Below, piece by piece: positions 7,098 through 18,752 of a stretch of DNA of 64,000 nucleotides. The stretch lies in the NCBI RefSeq assembly GCF_002554705.1, contig NZ_PDEP01000009.1, forward strand, positions 1-64,000, in the 5' to 3' direction. A program made the position numbers and the translations under genes. Source of the DNA: Longimonas halophila (GTDB lineage Bacteria; Bacteroidota; Rhodothermia; Rhodothermales; Salinibacteraceae). The notes beneath the pieces were generated by a model that was not told where the DNA came from, made no database searches, and was given only the letters and a program-made list of their open reading frames with translations. Numbering within the stretch: position 1 is the stretch's first letter; every line of letters begins with the position of its first letter.

Positions 7098-8678
7098 TTA
7101 TCGATAGCGTCGCTCCACGGCATTCGTGAAATTGACGGCAGCATCGCTGTAGATATTGATCTTGTTACGCCGAAATACATCTTGCGCAATGATCTGCGAC
7201 GCCTCGCGCCAGGACGTGGCATCGCCCAGTGCGCTTAAAATCTTCGCATAGCGCGCGGTTGAGCCATCGAAGAGTTGATCTACGAACAGGCGCCGCCGTC
7301 CAGCTTCGAGATCGCCGAGTGCGTCGGACTCCAGCGCATCGAGCTGGTCGGGCGTAGGAGAGGCTGCCGCGTCGTTCGTAGGAGTACGTTGGGCAGTGCT
7401 GCCCTGTCCAAACTGCTTCCAGCGTGCCGTGCCTCCCGCCGCCGACTCGTCGGATGCGGAAGGGGCTTGGGGCGAGGCACTGCCCGAGGCACGATGAAAT
7501 TGCTTCCACCGGGGCGTGGGGCCGTTGGATGAGTCATCTTCGGACGATGTGGCGGAGGCGTCGGAGGAAACAGGGCGCGGGCCGCTGGGGACGTCCCAGG
7601 TGGGCTCGTGTGTGCTGTCGTTGCTTGCAGCACTGTGCTCTGTTGCCGCGTTGCTATTCGAGGTCGAGGAGGCATCGGCGTCCGATGAATCCGAATTGCG
7701 TTCAGAGGGGCGGCCCCACAGCGACGCGGTGTCGGAGGAGGCTTCTGCAATATCTTCTGCGTCAGAAGACGTTTCCGAGGGCTGTTCGAAAGAAGACGAC
7801 TCGCGAGGCGGTTCGTTCGAGGTAGGCTCGGCCGGTGGGGAAGGCTCGTTTGCTTGCGTGTTTAGCGTATCTTCGGGCGGAGCAGAGGATGCCGTGGGGC
7901 GTGCTGAAGACAGTGGGGGCGAAGCCGCTTCCTTCGTATCCGCAAGTACCGATCGCAGCTCATCTTGTGTGAGTGAGCGGTTGTCATCGAGCGCACGCAG
8001 CCGGTCGGCGTAGACGGTTTGCTCTTTGTGCGCAAAGAACGGGTGCAGCACGCGCACCGGGCAGCCCGGATCGCCATAGGCGGCCTCAGCCGCGTCGAAG
8101 AGGGGCTGCAGCGTATCCAACCAGCGGTCCACGGAGTAGTCGCGCGTGAGGATGCGGTCGACTTTCATGAGGGTCTCCCGAAAGGTTTTCGCATCCAGCC
8201 GTTGCACCTCGCGGTGCCGCGCAAACGCGTCCAGTCCTTTGCGCAGATATTCGTACGGGGCCAGCGCCTGCATCCGGTACGCAATGTACGCGACCGAGAG
8301 CGTGGTGTCGCGGCCCTCAAACAGATACGCGGTAGCCGTGGGCACCGGGCGGACCAGGTACGAAACGCCAACGTGGGCGGCCTGCCGCACCATGCGTGGC
8401 CAGTCGGATTCGGGGATCTGCCCGTTGGCCCGAAGCGCCTCCTCAAACGCCGCACGCGCCGACTCCAGCTCGGGGTCGCTGTCGTTGACCCAGGCCATCT
8501 CTTCCTGGCGCATGCTATGAATCACCTCGTCAAGCTGCTCCAGCAGCCGGTGTTGCAAGAACGACTGCACCACACTCGGCACCGCAGCGGTGCGCCAATC
8601 GTCGGGCACATACGGTTGATTCGGGGGGAAGGCGCGCAAGAGGCGCTGCTCAAGAGCTTTAGCCGTGGCGTTGGGCAT
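7098..8678 (-). CDS. Hypothetical protein with Ser/Asp-rich disordered middle
   Basis: A 526-aa protein of unknown family. Residues 1-250 are mixed helical with no recognised domain. Residues ~255-440 are a low-complexity Ser/Thr/Pro/Asp/Glu region. Within it a short motif is repeated: PRWKQFHRASGSA and ARWKQFGQGSTAQ (codons for RWKQF at 7497-7511 and 7410-7424). The C-terminal ~85 residues are again ordered and begin LDALESDALGDLEAG. No signal peptide or membrane segment is seen. The two-domain layout joined by a disordered, possibly phosphorylatable linker with repeated basic-aromatic motifs suggests a scaffold or partner-binding role, but no function can be assigned. It is transcribed divergently from the ABC permease gene. 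Confidence 0.8.
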   Translation of the reverse strand: MPNATAKALEQRLLRAFPPNQPYVPDDWRTAAVPSVVQSFLQHRLLEQLDEVIHSMRQEEMAWVNDSDPELESARAAFEEALRANGQIPESDWPRMVRQAAHVGVSYLVRPVPTATAYLFEGRDTTLSVAYIAYRMQALAPYEYLRKGLDAFARHREVQRLDAKTFRETLMKVDRILTRDYSVDRWLDTLQPLFDAAEAAYGDPGCPVRVLHPFFAHKEQTVYADRLRALDDNRSLTQDELRSVLADTKEAASPPLSSARPTASSAPPEDTLNTQANEPSPPAEPTSNEPPRESSSFEQPSETSSDAEDIAEASSDTASLWGRPSERNSDSSDADASSTSNSNAATEHSAASNDSTHEPTWDVPSGPRPVSSDASATSSEDDSSNGPTPRWKQFHRASGSASPQAPSASDESAAGGTARWKQFGQGSTAQRTPTNDAAASPTPDQLDALESDALGDLEAGRRRLFVDQLFDGSTARYAKILSALGDATSWREASQIIAQDVFRRNKINIYSDAAVNFTNAVERRYR

Positions 8679-8841
8679 GAAGACAACACGCTATAGATGG
8701 ACGATACGCGGCGTGCCAGAGGCACCAAGAAGACGGCAACACGAAGAGCCATTGCGGAACGGCTGCAGCCGGGAACGTGCCCTCGTGACCCTGCGTGCAT
8801 GAGCGTCCCCGCCGTTGCTGATCCAGATGCTCTGACTGCTC

Positions 8842-10068
8842 GTGTCGTTGTACGCCCAACTCCGTGCTCGTTCTCCGCTGGTGCTGGGCGCGTATGGACT
8901 CTTGGTCACGGTGGTATGTATCATTGTGGCGCAAGCGGTGTTCTCTGCGCCTCCAGAAAGCCACGCGTCCCTGATGCGATACTGGGGGCTCTTGAGTGCG
9001 GCGGTCGTGTCGGTGGCGGCTTCAAACATGCTTTTTCCGGACCGCATGGCTCCGGGCATGCAGCTGCTAAACCCCTCCCCGAAGGCGCTGCTGCGCTATC
9101 AGTTGACGCGCTGGGCGGCCACTGCCGGCGTGCTTGTCATACCTGCTGTGTTGCTGGCGGTGCTCTCGGATGGGGCCACCGCTCCGCAGATCAATGGCGT
9201 GCTGGTGGTGCTCGGTGTGGCGCTGTACGGGTTTGCGGATACGGTGGCGCTGGGACCGGTATCGCAAGCCTGGAGCAGTGGCACATCGGGGCAGTGGTAC
9301 GCCCGCATGCGCGAAACCAGCGGCGCGGGCTTTAGCGTGCCTCGCGGGCTGGTGCCGTACCTCTTTAGCACCAGCCGATGCTTTCTCTTGGGCGCGGCGG
9401 GCGTACTGGGCGAGGGCCTGCTGCGCGCAGCGGGCCTGCCAGGGGTGAGCATTGCTGGCGGGCTGGGCGTGCTCGCATGGGCCGTATGGCGCCTGCGTCC
9501 ACTGGCCGCCGCATTCGACCGCTTTTATTACCGCACACACGCCTTCTTTCAGGAAGTGCTGGGCGGCAGCATGGGCGTCTCTGACCGCGACCCGATTCCG
9601 TACGACAGTCTGTACTGGGTGCCGTCGCGGTGGCGCCCGGCTACGTGGGCCGCGCTGCGCCAGCTCGACCGGCGGCTGCCGCTGGGGCGATTTGTGGCGC
9701 TGGGGCACGTCCTGTTTTGGGCGCTCGTCTATCAGGGTGTGGCCCCCGTCGTAGTAAGCGGCTACCTGGCGCTGTTTGTGCTCGTGCAGAACGGCACCGT
9801 GCTGCTGCTTACGCGTCCTGAGTTGGCCCCGGCGGCGCTGCACCTGTCGCTTCAGCGTCCGCTCGACTGGATCATCACCCGCTGGTTTGTGGCTGCCCGC
9901 TGGCTCGGGCCGTTTGCGGGAAGTCTGGGCCTGGTGGCCTGGGCCAGCCGCTCGTACACCACCACCGATATGCTGGTGTGGACTGCGATCTATGCTGCGG
10001 TAGCGGTGGGTACGGCGCTGTGGGCTACTGCGCGCGTTGAATGGGCCCACCGCCGCCAGCTGGCATAA
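8842..10068 (+). CDS. ABC transporter membrane subunit (predicted)
   Basis: A 408-aa polytopic membrane protein; hydrophobic stretches begin at residue ~15 (LVLGAYGLLVTVVCIIVAQA) and recur to the C-terminus. No specific family motif was recognised. The ATP-binding protein begins 62 bp downstream on the same strand, so the two probably form one exporter-like ABC system. The GTG at 8842 is taken as start because it directly precedes the first membrane segment. Substrate is unknown; although it is the nearest ABC pair to the RiPP operon (3.5 kb away), two minus-strand genes intervene, so a link is only speculative. Confidence 0.75.
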   Translation: MSLYAQLRARSPLVLGAYGLLVTVVCIIVAQAVFSAPPESHASLMRYWGLLSAAVVSVAASNMLFPDRMAPGMQLLNPSPKALLRYQLTRWAATAGVLVIPAVLLAVLSDGATAPQINGVLVVLGVALYGFADTVALGPVSQAWSSGTSGQWYARMRETSGAGFSVPRGLVPYLFSTSRCFLLGAAGVLGEGLLRAAGLPGVSIAGGLGVLAWAVWRLRPLAAAFDRFYYRTHAFFQEVLGGSMGVSDRDPIPYDSLYWVPSRWRPATWAALRQLDRRLPLGRFVALGHVLFWALVYQGVAPVVVSGYLALFVLVQNGTVLLLTRPELAPAALHLSLQRPLDWIITRWFVAARWLGPFAGSLGLVAWASRSYTTTDMLVWTAIYAAVAVGTALWATARVEWAHRRQLA

Positions 10069-10130
10069 CCAGCGCGCCATTCTGCTATTCACATTCGTTG
10101 TCTCTTCCTCCCTCATCCTCTTTGCCTGCC

Positions 10131-10784
10131 ATGGCCGATGCGCTCACTGCCGACGCCGTCACCAAACGATACGGACGCCAGGCGCCGGTCCTGCGCGACT
10201 TTTCGCACCGCTTTGCGCCTGGAACGCTTACCGTGCTCACCGGGCCTAACGGATCCGGTAAGACCACGCTTATGCGGCTGCTCTCGGTCCTGGCTACGCC
10301 GTCGGAAGGCACGATCCGCTACGGCACGCAGGTTATCCACGACGCGCCGCACCGCTACCTGCGCCACGTAGGTATTGTGCATGCCGAGGCCGTGCTGCCC
10401 GAACAGCTTACGGCGGTAGAACTGCTTCAGTGGGTGATGCGATCGCGGGGTGCATGGACCGATGACACCGGCGCAGCCACTGTATGCCGGTGGCTCGACC
10501 GCGTAGCTCTCGATGAGCGCCGCGAGCAGCGCATTGCGACCTATTCCAGCGGCATGGTCAAGAAAACGCAGATCGCCGCGGCTTTTGTGGCGGCCCCCGA
10601 CGTGCTGCTGATGGACGAGCCACTGCGCAGCCTCGATGCTCATGCCCGCACCGCCACGCTCGATGCCCTCACCACCTTTCGCGATGATGGCGGCCTGGCC
10701 ATTGTGGCCAGCCATCTTACCGACGATCTGCTTGCGCGTACCGACACCCATCTCGAACTGGCCGCGCCCACGCCCTCTGCGTAG
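10131..10784 (+). CDS. ABC transporter ATP-binding protein
   Basis: A 217-aa nucleotide-binding subunit. Walker A is GPNGSGKTTL near residue 40. The signature motif is a degenerate YSSGMVKKTQ in place of LSGGQ, and Walker B is VLLMDEPLRSLD with the catalytic Glu, followed by the switch His in ASHLTDD. The size is that of a minimal NBD working with a separate permease, here the gene ending 62 bp upstream. The ATG at 10131 is chosen because upstream in-frame sequence is not conserved-looking. Substrate is not predictable; the fold is closest to CcmA/multidrug-type exporters. Confidence 0.9.
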   Translation: MADALTADAVTKRYGRQAPVLRDFSHRFAPGTLTVLTGPNGSGKTTLMRLLSVLATPSEGTIRYGTQVIHDAPHRYLRHVGIVHAEAVLPEQLTAVELLQWVMRSRGAWTDDTGAATVCRWLDRVALDERREQRIATYSSGMVKKTQIAAAFVAAPDVLLMDEPLRSLDAHARTATLDALTTFRDDGGLAIVASHLTDDLLARTDTHLELAAPTPSA

Positions 10785-11002
10785 CGCCTCCATTCAGCCC
10801 TGTCCCATCGGAATCTCTGCTAAATCCGAGTGGACGTTCTCCGGGCCAGCATATATCTTACGTACATGTGCAGATTTGGTGGGGAAAGCGGCAGTTGTGC
10901 TGGCATACGCTTATTTACGAGCGTGAAGGCACGACCGCACGGTTCGGGCGTATGACTACGTACTTTTTCTCCTCATGCCGAATGCAAGTGTTGGATACTG
11001 CG

Positions 11003-11572
11003 ATGGATGCTGAACTACTCACGTGGATCTTCCTGCTCGGCGGCGTACTGCTGATGATCCTCGAAACCGTACTGCCCGGCGGCGTTGCCTTCTTTCTGGG
11101 CGTGGGCGGGCTCCTCACGGGCGGGCTGCGCCTACTCGGCCTCGTGTCGGATCCGGTGGCGTCGGTGATTCTGTGGATGTTTGTCTCTACCGGTCTCACT
11201 ATTGCGCTGCGTCCGCTGGCTGTGCGCTATCTGGGAGGCGACTTTTCGTTTGCCATGACGGACGAGGATGCCGAGGCGATGGGCCAAACCGTAACCGTGG
11301 TCGAACCGGTTGATGAAGAAAGCGCAGGCCGCATTCGCTTTCGGGGCGCCACCTGGGATGCCCGCACTACCGAGGGCCGTCTGCCCAAGGGCGCTGAGGC
11401 GCGCATCCTCTACCGCGATAACCTGACCTGGATCGTGGAGCCTGTTGACCATGCCGCGCTCGATGAGGAGTTCTCTGATGCCATCAACAATACCCAGTCC
11501 GAATCCGAGACAGACTCATCGGGCGAAGATGGCAGCGCGACCCGGTCCTCCGACGCCTCTCGTACGTCATGA
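11003..11572 (+). CDS. NfeD-family membrane protein
   Basis: A 189-aa protein. The N-terminal half holds hydrophobic helices (LLTWIFLLGGVLLMILETV, then Gly-rich segments). The C-terminal half contains an OB-fold-like domain: GQTVTVVEPVDEESAGRIRF, then ATWDART and the terminal RDNLTWIVEPV. This matches the short NfeD type that associates with stomatin/SPFH proteins. Two SPFH genes follow on the same strand, which supports a membrane-microdomain complex. A Ser/Asp-rich tail of ~35 residues follows the OB domain. In-frame ATG codons also exist at 10951 and 10982; 11003 is preferred because MDAELLTWIF starts directly before the first helix. Confidence 0.85.
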   Translation: MDAELLTWIFLLGGVLLMILETVLPGGVAFFLGVGGLLTGGLRLLGLVSDPVASVILWMFVSTGLTIALRPLAVRYLGGDFSFAMTDEDAEAMGQTVTVVEPVDEESAGRIRFRGATWDARTTEGRLPKGAEARILYRDNLTWIVEPVDHAALDEEFSDAINNTQSESETDSSGEDGSATRSSDASRTS

Positions 11573-11700
11573 CGCGTCCGTGCCCCCCGCTTGCATCCCC
11601 CGCTGCACCGCACTGTCCGCTTCGACGTCTGCTGTACGCACCTGATAGATGAGGACGTACGAGGCCTCCGCTTTTACTTTCCTGACTTCCTGTTGCTGCT

Positions 11701-12615
11701 ATGTGGACAATTATCCTTGTTCTGGTTGGGCTTGCCCTTTTCATCCTCTACAAGATGTTCATTGTCGTAGAAATGCGCGAAGAGGTGATCCTGGAGCGCT
11801 TCGGCAAGTACCGTGAGACGCTCAAACCCGGGCTTCATTTCCTCATTCCGTTTGTGGATCGCGTCGCGTACCGCCAGGAGATTCGCGAGCAGGTGATCGA
11901 CGTGCCGCATCAGAAGTGCATCACAAGTGATAACATCGAAGTGGAGGTAGACGGCATCATCTACGTGAAGGTGATGGATGCGTACAAAGCCAGCTATGGC
12001 ATCAACGACTACAAACTCGCCTCCATTAACCTGGCGCAGACGACGATGCGGAGCGAGGTCGGCAAGATTACGCTCGATGACACCTTCAGCGAGCGCGATA
12101 AGATGAACGAAGCGATCGTCGAGGAGCTCGATAAGGCGTCGGATCCCTGGGGCGTGAAGGTGATGCGCTACGAGATCAAAGACATCCAGCCGTCGGAAGA
12201 CATTGTGCTGACGATGGAGAAGCAGATGGAAGCCGAGCGCGAGAAGCGCGCCGAAATCACCGAGTCGACCGGCGAGCGCGATGCCCGCATCAACGTATCG
12301 GCCGGGAAGCGGCAGGGCGCCATCCTGCTGTCAGAGGGGGAGCGCGAGAAGCGCATCAACGAGGCCAACGGTCAGGCGCGCGAGATGGAGCTGCTGGCCG
12401 AAGCTACGGCCTACGGCATTGAGCGCATTGCCGACGCCATTGCACAGCCTGGCGGCTCGCTTGCCGTGAAGATGCGCCTCACCGAGCAGTACATCGACGA
12501 GTTTGAGGGTATCGTGGAGAACGCGAACGTGTCGGTGCTTCCGGTTGAGGCGGCTAATCTGAAGACCTTCTTTGAGGGCGCTGCGCAAATTAGCAACCAG
12601 ACGAATCCGTCGTAA
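11701..12615 (+). CDS. SPFH/Band 7 (stomatin-like) protein 1
   Basis: A 304-aa protein with one N-terminal membrane anchor (residues 1-20), then the Band 7 core: ERFGKYRETLKPGLHFLIPF, followed by DNIEVEVDGIIYVKV. A long coiled-coil region (residues ~170-240) is rich in Glu/Arg and carries GEREKRINEANGQAREMEL. It is of the QmcA/stomatin class, which forms large oligomeric cages in the membrane. It lies 128 bp after the NfeD gene and 55 bp before a second SPFH gene. Its job is probably membrane organisation or control of membrane proteases; this is family knowledge, not visible directly. Confidence 0.93.
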   Translation: MWTIILVLVGLALFILYKMFIVVEMREEVILERFGKYRETLKPGLHFLIPFVDRVAYRQEIREQVIDVPHQKCITSDNIEVEVDGIIYVKVMDAYKASYGINDYKLASINLAQTTMRSEVGKITLDDTFSERDKMNEAIVEELDKASDPWGVKVMRYEIKDIQPSEDIVLTMEKQMEAEREKRAEITESTGERDARINVSAGKRQGAILLSEGEREKRINEANGQAREMELLAEATAYGIERIADAIAQPGGSLAVKMRLTEQYIDEFEGIVENANVSVLPVEAANLKTFFEGAAQISNQTNPS

Positions 12616-12670
12616 CGAGGCGCGTTGCCTATCCTGCCCATTAACTTTGAGCCTTTGACCCCACTGTGCT

Positions 12671-13705
12671 ATGTACAACTCTATTGAGATGATAAGCGGC
12701 ACCATCCTGGCGCTGCTGGCTGTGTATGTGCTGTTCCAGTTCCTGAAAGCCATTCGGCTGGTGCCGCAGCAAGAAGCCTACATTGTAGAACGCCTGGGCA
12801 ACTACCACAAGACGCTTGAAGCGGGATTCCATGCGCTTGTGCCGTTCATCGACCGGGTCCGCTATAAGCAAGACTTGCGCGAGCAGGCCATTCCTGTGGA
12901 GCCGCAAGACTGCTTCACCAAAGACAATGTGCGCGTCCGTGTGGATGGCGTAATCTACCTGAGCGTAACAGACCCGGTAAACGCCAGCTACGGCGTGACG
13001 GACTACCGACAGGCGGCCATTCAGCTTGCGCAGACCACCACGCGCTCCGTCATCGGCCGGATGGAGTTGGATACCACGTTCCAAGAACGAGCTCTAATCA
13101 GCTCCAAGGTCGTCGATGTGCTCAGTGAGGTGGAGCAGACCTGGGGCATGAAGGTGCATCGCTATGAGATCAAGAATATCGACACGCCGCGGACCGTGCA
13201 GAAGGCTATGGAGCGCCAGATGACTGCCGAGCGCGAACGTCGCGCCACGGTAGCCCGCTCCGAAGGCCGCGAAGAGTCGAGCATCAACGATGCCGAAGGC
13301 GAAAAGCAAGAGCTCATCAACGAATCGGAAGGCGAGCGCGAGAAGCGCATCAACGAGGCCGAGGGCCGCGCCGAAGAGATTAAGGCGATTGCCGATGCTA
13401 CCGCCGAAGCCATTGAGCAGGTGGCACGCGCAGTGAACACGCCGGGCGGCGAGGAGGCCGTGAAGCTGCAGCTGGCCGAGCAGTACTTGCATGCCCTGGC
13501 GCGCCTCGGACGCAAGGAGAATCAGATCTTGCTGCCCACCGACCTGACGCGCTACGACCGCATCATCGACGGGCTGGCGCTCGACGACTTCAAAGTCGAA
13601 GCCATCACCGAAGCCCAGGGCGACGGCGCACCGGGGGCGCTTTCGGGCGATGATGAGGCTGCTGATTCCGAATCTGCGAACCCCGATCGTGAGTCGGAAG
13701 GGTGA
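12671..13705 (+). CDS. SPFH/Band 7 (stomatin-like) protein 2
   Basis: A 344-aa paralogue of the preceding gene with the same layout: N-terminal anchor (MISGTILALLAVYVLFQFL), Band 7 core with ERLGNYHKTLEAGFHALVPF and DNVRVRVDGVIYLSV, then a coiled coil with GEREKRINEAEGRAEEIKA. It differs by an acidic 40-residue tail (DDEAADSESANPDRESEG end). Tandem duplication with divergence suggests a hetero-oligomeric complex of the two proteins with NfeD. The gene is followed by the palindromic repeat at 13739-13768, likely its terminator. Confidence 0.92.
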   Translation: MYNSIEMISGTILALLAVYVLFQFLKAIRLVPQQEAYIVERLGNYHKTLEAGFHALVPFIDRVRYKQDLREQAIPVEPQDCFTKDNVRVRVDGVIYLSVTDPVNASYGVTDYRQAAIQLAQTTTRSVIGRMELDTTFQERALISSKVVDVLSEVEQTWGMKVHRYEIKNIDTPRTVQKAMERQMTAERERRATVARSEGREESSINDAEGEKQELINESEGEREKRINEAEGRAEEIKAIADATAEAIEQVARAVNTPGGEEAVKLQLAEQYLHALARLGRKENQILLPTDLTRYDRIIDGLALDDFKVEAITEAQGDGAPGALSGDDEAADSESANPDRESEG

Positions 13706-13738
13706 TGCTTTCCAGCACGCAACGGCCCCCAAAATAGC

Positions 13739-13768
13739 TGTAGGGACACGGCGCGCCGTGTCCCTACA
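13739..13768. repeat. Perfect 30-bp palindrome of the TAGGGACAC family
   Basis: Arms TGTAGGGACACGGCG (13739-13753) and its exact reverse complement (13754-13768). It lies between the convergent SPFH gene and gcvP and is followed on the plus strand by ATTTGTTTGTGT, so it could act as a bidirectional terminator. The outer 9 bp of the arms match the hairpin at 5559-5585. Confidence 0.8.
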
Positions 13769-13801
13769 TTTGTTTGTGTCTAATAAGGGAGCGTCGTGGA
13801 C

Positions 13802-16693
<2,892 letters not shown>

Positions 16694-16925
16694 GAGGATA
16701 CGGGCACGTAGCCAGCGGAAGAGCGGGATAGAAGATCGACACTCGGATAAACGAGATGGCAAAAGCCGGGTTCAGTCTCTGGGCCGGTGGGCAGTGCAGG
16801 AATGTTGAAGAATATGAACCATTTGGACGGATGCGTCTTCTGCTATGCCTACACCGTTCGCATCTGCCCGCAATGCCACCTATCTTATCAAAAAGCGCTT
16901 TCCCCGATCATCCCCCACCATATTT

Positions 16926-18623
16926 ATGACTCGTTTGAAACTCCTCGTCTGCGCCACACTCGGAGCGGTGGTGACGCTTGCTGTGCTGGCTGCGCCCCAC
17001 CCCGCCGCCGCCCAGGCCCGTGCCGATTTAGTGGTGCACAACGCAACCCTCTACACCATGACACCCAATCAGCCCACCGCCGAGGCAATGGCCATTCAGG
17101 GCGAGCGGATTCTCATGGTAGGCACCAGCGATCAGGTCCGCAACGCCTACCCCGAGGCTACTACGTTAGATGCTGAAGGCCGCGCCATTGTGCCGGGTCT
17201 GATTGATGCGCACGGCCATCTCATGGGGCTGGCGGAAACCTTCCTGCAGGCCGATCTGGTGGGTACCGAATCGGTTGATGCGGTCGTGGAGCGGCTGGAG
17301 GCGTTTGCCGAGGACCTGCCCGAGGAGGCCTGGCTTGAAGGGCGCGGATGGGATCAGAACGAGTGGCCGGGTGACGGCGACTTTCCCACCCGCCAGGACC
17401 TGGACGAGGCGTTCCCTGATCGTCCAGTGTACCTGGTCCGCGTAGACGGCCACGCGGCCTGGGTAAACACCGCCGCCCTGGAAACGGTGGGGCTGGATAC
17501 GATTGCTGAGATGGAAGACCCCGAGGGCGGCACCATCCGCCGCGATGATGACGGCCAGCCCACCGGCATCTTGATTGATGCCGCCATGGAGATCATCAAC
17601 TCCGACATCCCCGAACCCACCGATGCCCAGCTCGATGGCGCGCTCGAAGAGGCGCTTGCCACCACCGCCCGCCTGGGCCTGACGGGTGTGCACGACGCTG
17701 GAGCGAGCCGTGCTGACATTGAACGGTATCAGCGTTTTATCGACAACGACCGCTTTCCGCTGCGCCTGTATGCGATGGTGGGCGGACGCGGCGATACGTT
17801 CGACTACTTCTGTGAAAATGGCTTGATGCATGACTACGAAGGCCGCCTGAGCGTGCGCAGCGTGAAGTTTTACATGGATGGTGCGCTCGGAAGCCGGGGC
17901 GCGGCGCTGCTTGACGACTACCACGACGACCCCGGCAACCAGGGCTTGCTCATGCGCTCTCCCGAAGGGCTTCAGGAGGATGTAGAGGCTGCACTGGCTT
18001 GCGGATACCAGGTGAACACGCACGCCATTGGCGATCGTGGCAACCGCGAAGTGCTCGATGCCTACGCCAACGCCCAGGCCGAACAGGGGGTGGGTCCAGG
18101 ACGCCACCGCATTGAGCACGCACAGGTGCTGGCCTGGCCAGACATGAACCGCCTGGCCGAACTCGACATCATTGCCTCGATGCAGCCGAAGCATGCCACC
18201 AGCGACAAGGGCTGGGCCGCCGACCGTCTGGGCGAGGAGCGCGTGCAGGGCGCCTACGCCTGGCAGTCGCTCAAGGAGCGCGGCGTGCCACTGGCCTTTG
18301 GATCCGACTTCCCCGTGGAGCCGGTCGATCCGATTCAGGGCTTCCATGCAGCCGTAACGCGTCAGGATTCTGACAACGAACCGGCGGGCGGATGGCAGCC
18401 ACTGGAGCGCATGGCGCGCTTTCAGGCGTTGCGCGGCTTTACACACGGCGCAGCGTACGCGGCCTTTCAGGAAGACGACCGCGGACAGCTTACCTCTGGG
18501 GCCTATGCCGACTTCGTGATCCTCTCGGATGATATCATGCAGATGCCTGCAACCGAGATTTTGGATGCTGAGGTCGTAGCTACCTACCTGGGCGGCACGC
18601 CCGTGTATGAGCGCGACGAGTAG
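16926..18623 (+). CDS. Exported amidohydrolase, YtcJ-like
   Basis: A 565-aa protein beginning with a signal peptide (MTRLKLLVCATLGAVVTLAV ... AAAQA). It has the amidohydrolase-3 layout: metal site GLIDAHGHL, then GRGWDQNEW, VDGHAAWVN, FYMDGALGSRGA, HAIGDRGNREVLDAY, HRIEHAQVL and GSDFPVEPVDP. These supply the His/Asp ligands of a mononuclear or binuclear zinc centre. The substrate of YtcJ relatives is poorly defined (N-acyl or imide-like amides). The signal peptide places it in the periplasm or beyond. The start at 16926 is preferred over an in-frame ATG at 16845 because it opens the signal peptide. Convergent with the TPR gene; the shared terminator is at 18656-18692. Confidence 0.9.
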   Translation: MTRLKLLVCATLGAVVTLAVLAAPHPAAAQARADLVVHNATLYTMTPNQPTAEAMAIQGERILMVGTSDQVRNAYPEATTLDAEGRAIVPGLIDAHGHLMGLAETFLQADLVGTESVDAVVERLEAFAEDLPEEAWLEGRGWDQNEWPGDGDFPTRQDLDEAFPDRPVYLVRVDGHAAWVNTAALETVGLDTIAEMEDPEGGTIRRDDDGQPTGILIDAAMEIINSDIPEPTDAQLDGALEEALATTARLGLTGVHDAGASRADIERYQRFIDNDRFPLRLYAMVGGRGDTFDYFCENGLMHDYEGRLSVRSVKFYMDGALGSRGAALLDDYHDDPGNQGLLMRSPEGLQEDVEAALACGYQVNTHAIGDRGNREVLDAYANAQAEQGVGPGRHRIEHAQVLAWPDMNRLAELDIIASMQPKHATSDKGWAADRLGEERVQGAYAWQSLKERGVPLAFGSDFPVEPVDPIQGFHAAVTRQDSDNEPAGGWQPLERMARFQALRGFTHGAAYAAFQEDDRGQLTSGAYADFVILSDDIMQMPATEILDAEVVATYLGGTPVYERDE

Positions 18624-18655
18624 CTCTTGTTTCGCACTCATGCCCCACAACGCAA

Positions 18656-18692
18656 AACGACCGCCGGGCGGCCCATCCGCCCGGCGGTCGTT
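18656..18692. terminator. Strong hairpin terminator between convergent genes
   Basis: Perfect 16-bp stem: AACGACCGCCGGGCGG (18656-18671) and its reverse complement (18677-18692) with a 5-base loop. Read on the minus strand the stem is followed by TTTTGCG, so it serves the TPR gene at 18753-19646; it also follows the plus-strand amidohydrolase by 32 bp and may act in both directions. Confidence 0.85.
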
Positions 18693-18752
18693 GCTGTATA
18701 TTGCGTCTTTTGCAGAGTGCTTAGGCCCTGTACAGGAGCCCAACGGGTACGG

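Noticed and set aside
8842..10784. ABC pair as the exporter of the RiPP operon
   Set aside because: Separated from the operon by two minus-strand genes and a MITE; no peptidase domain. Possible but unsupported.
17166..18743. 525-aa open frame on the minus strand
   Set aside because: Antisense to the exported amidohydrolase; no recognisable motifs.
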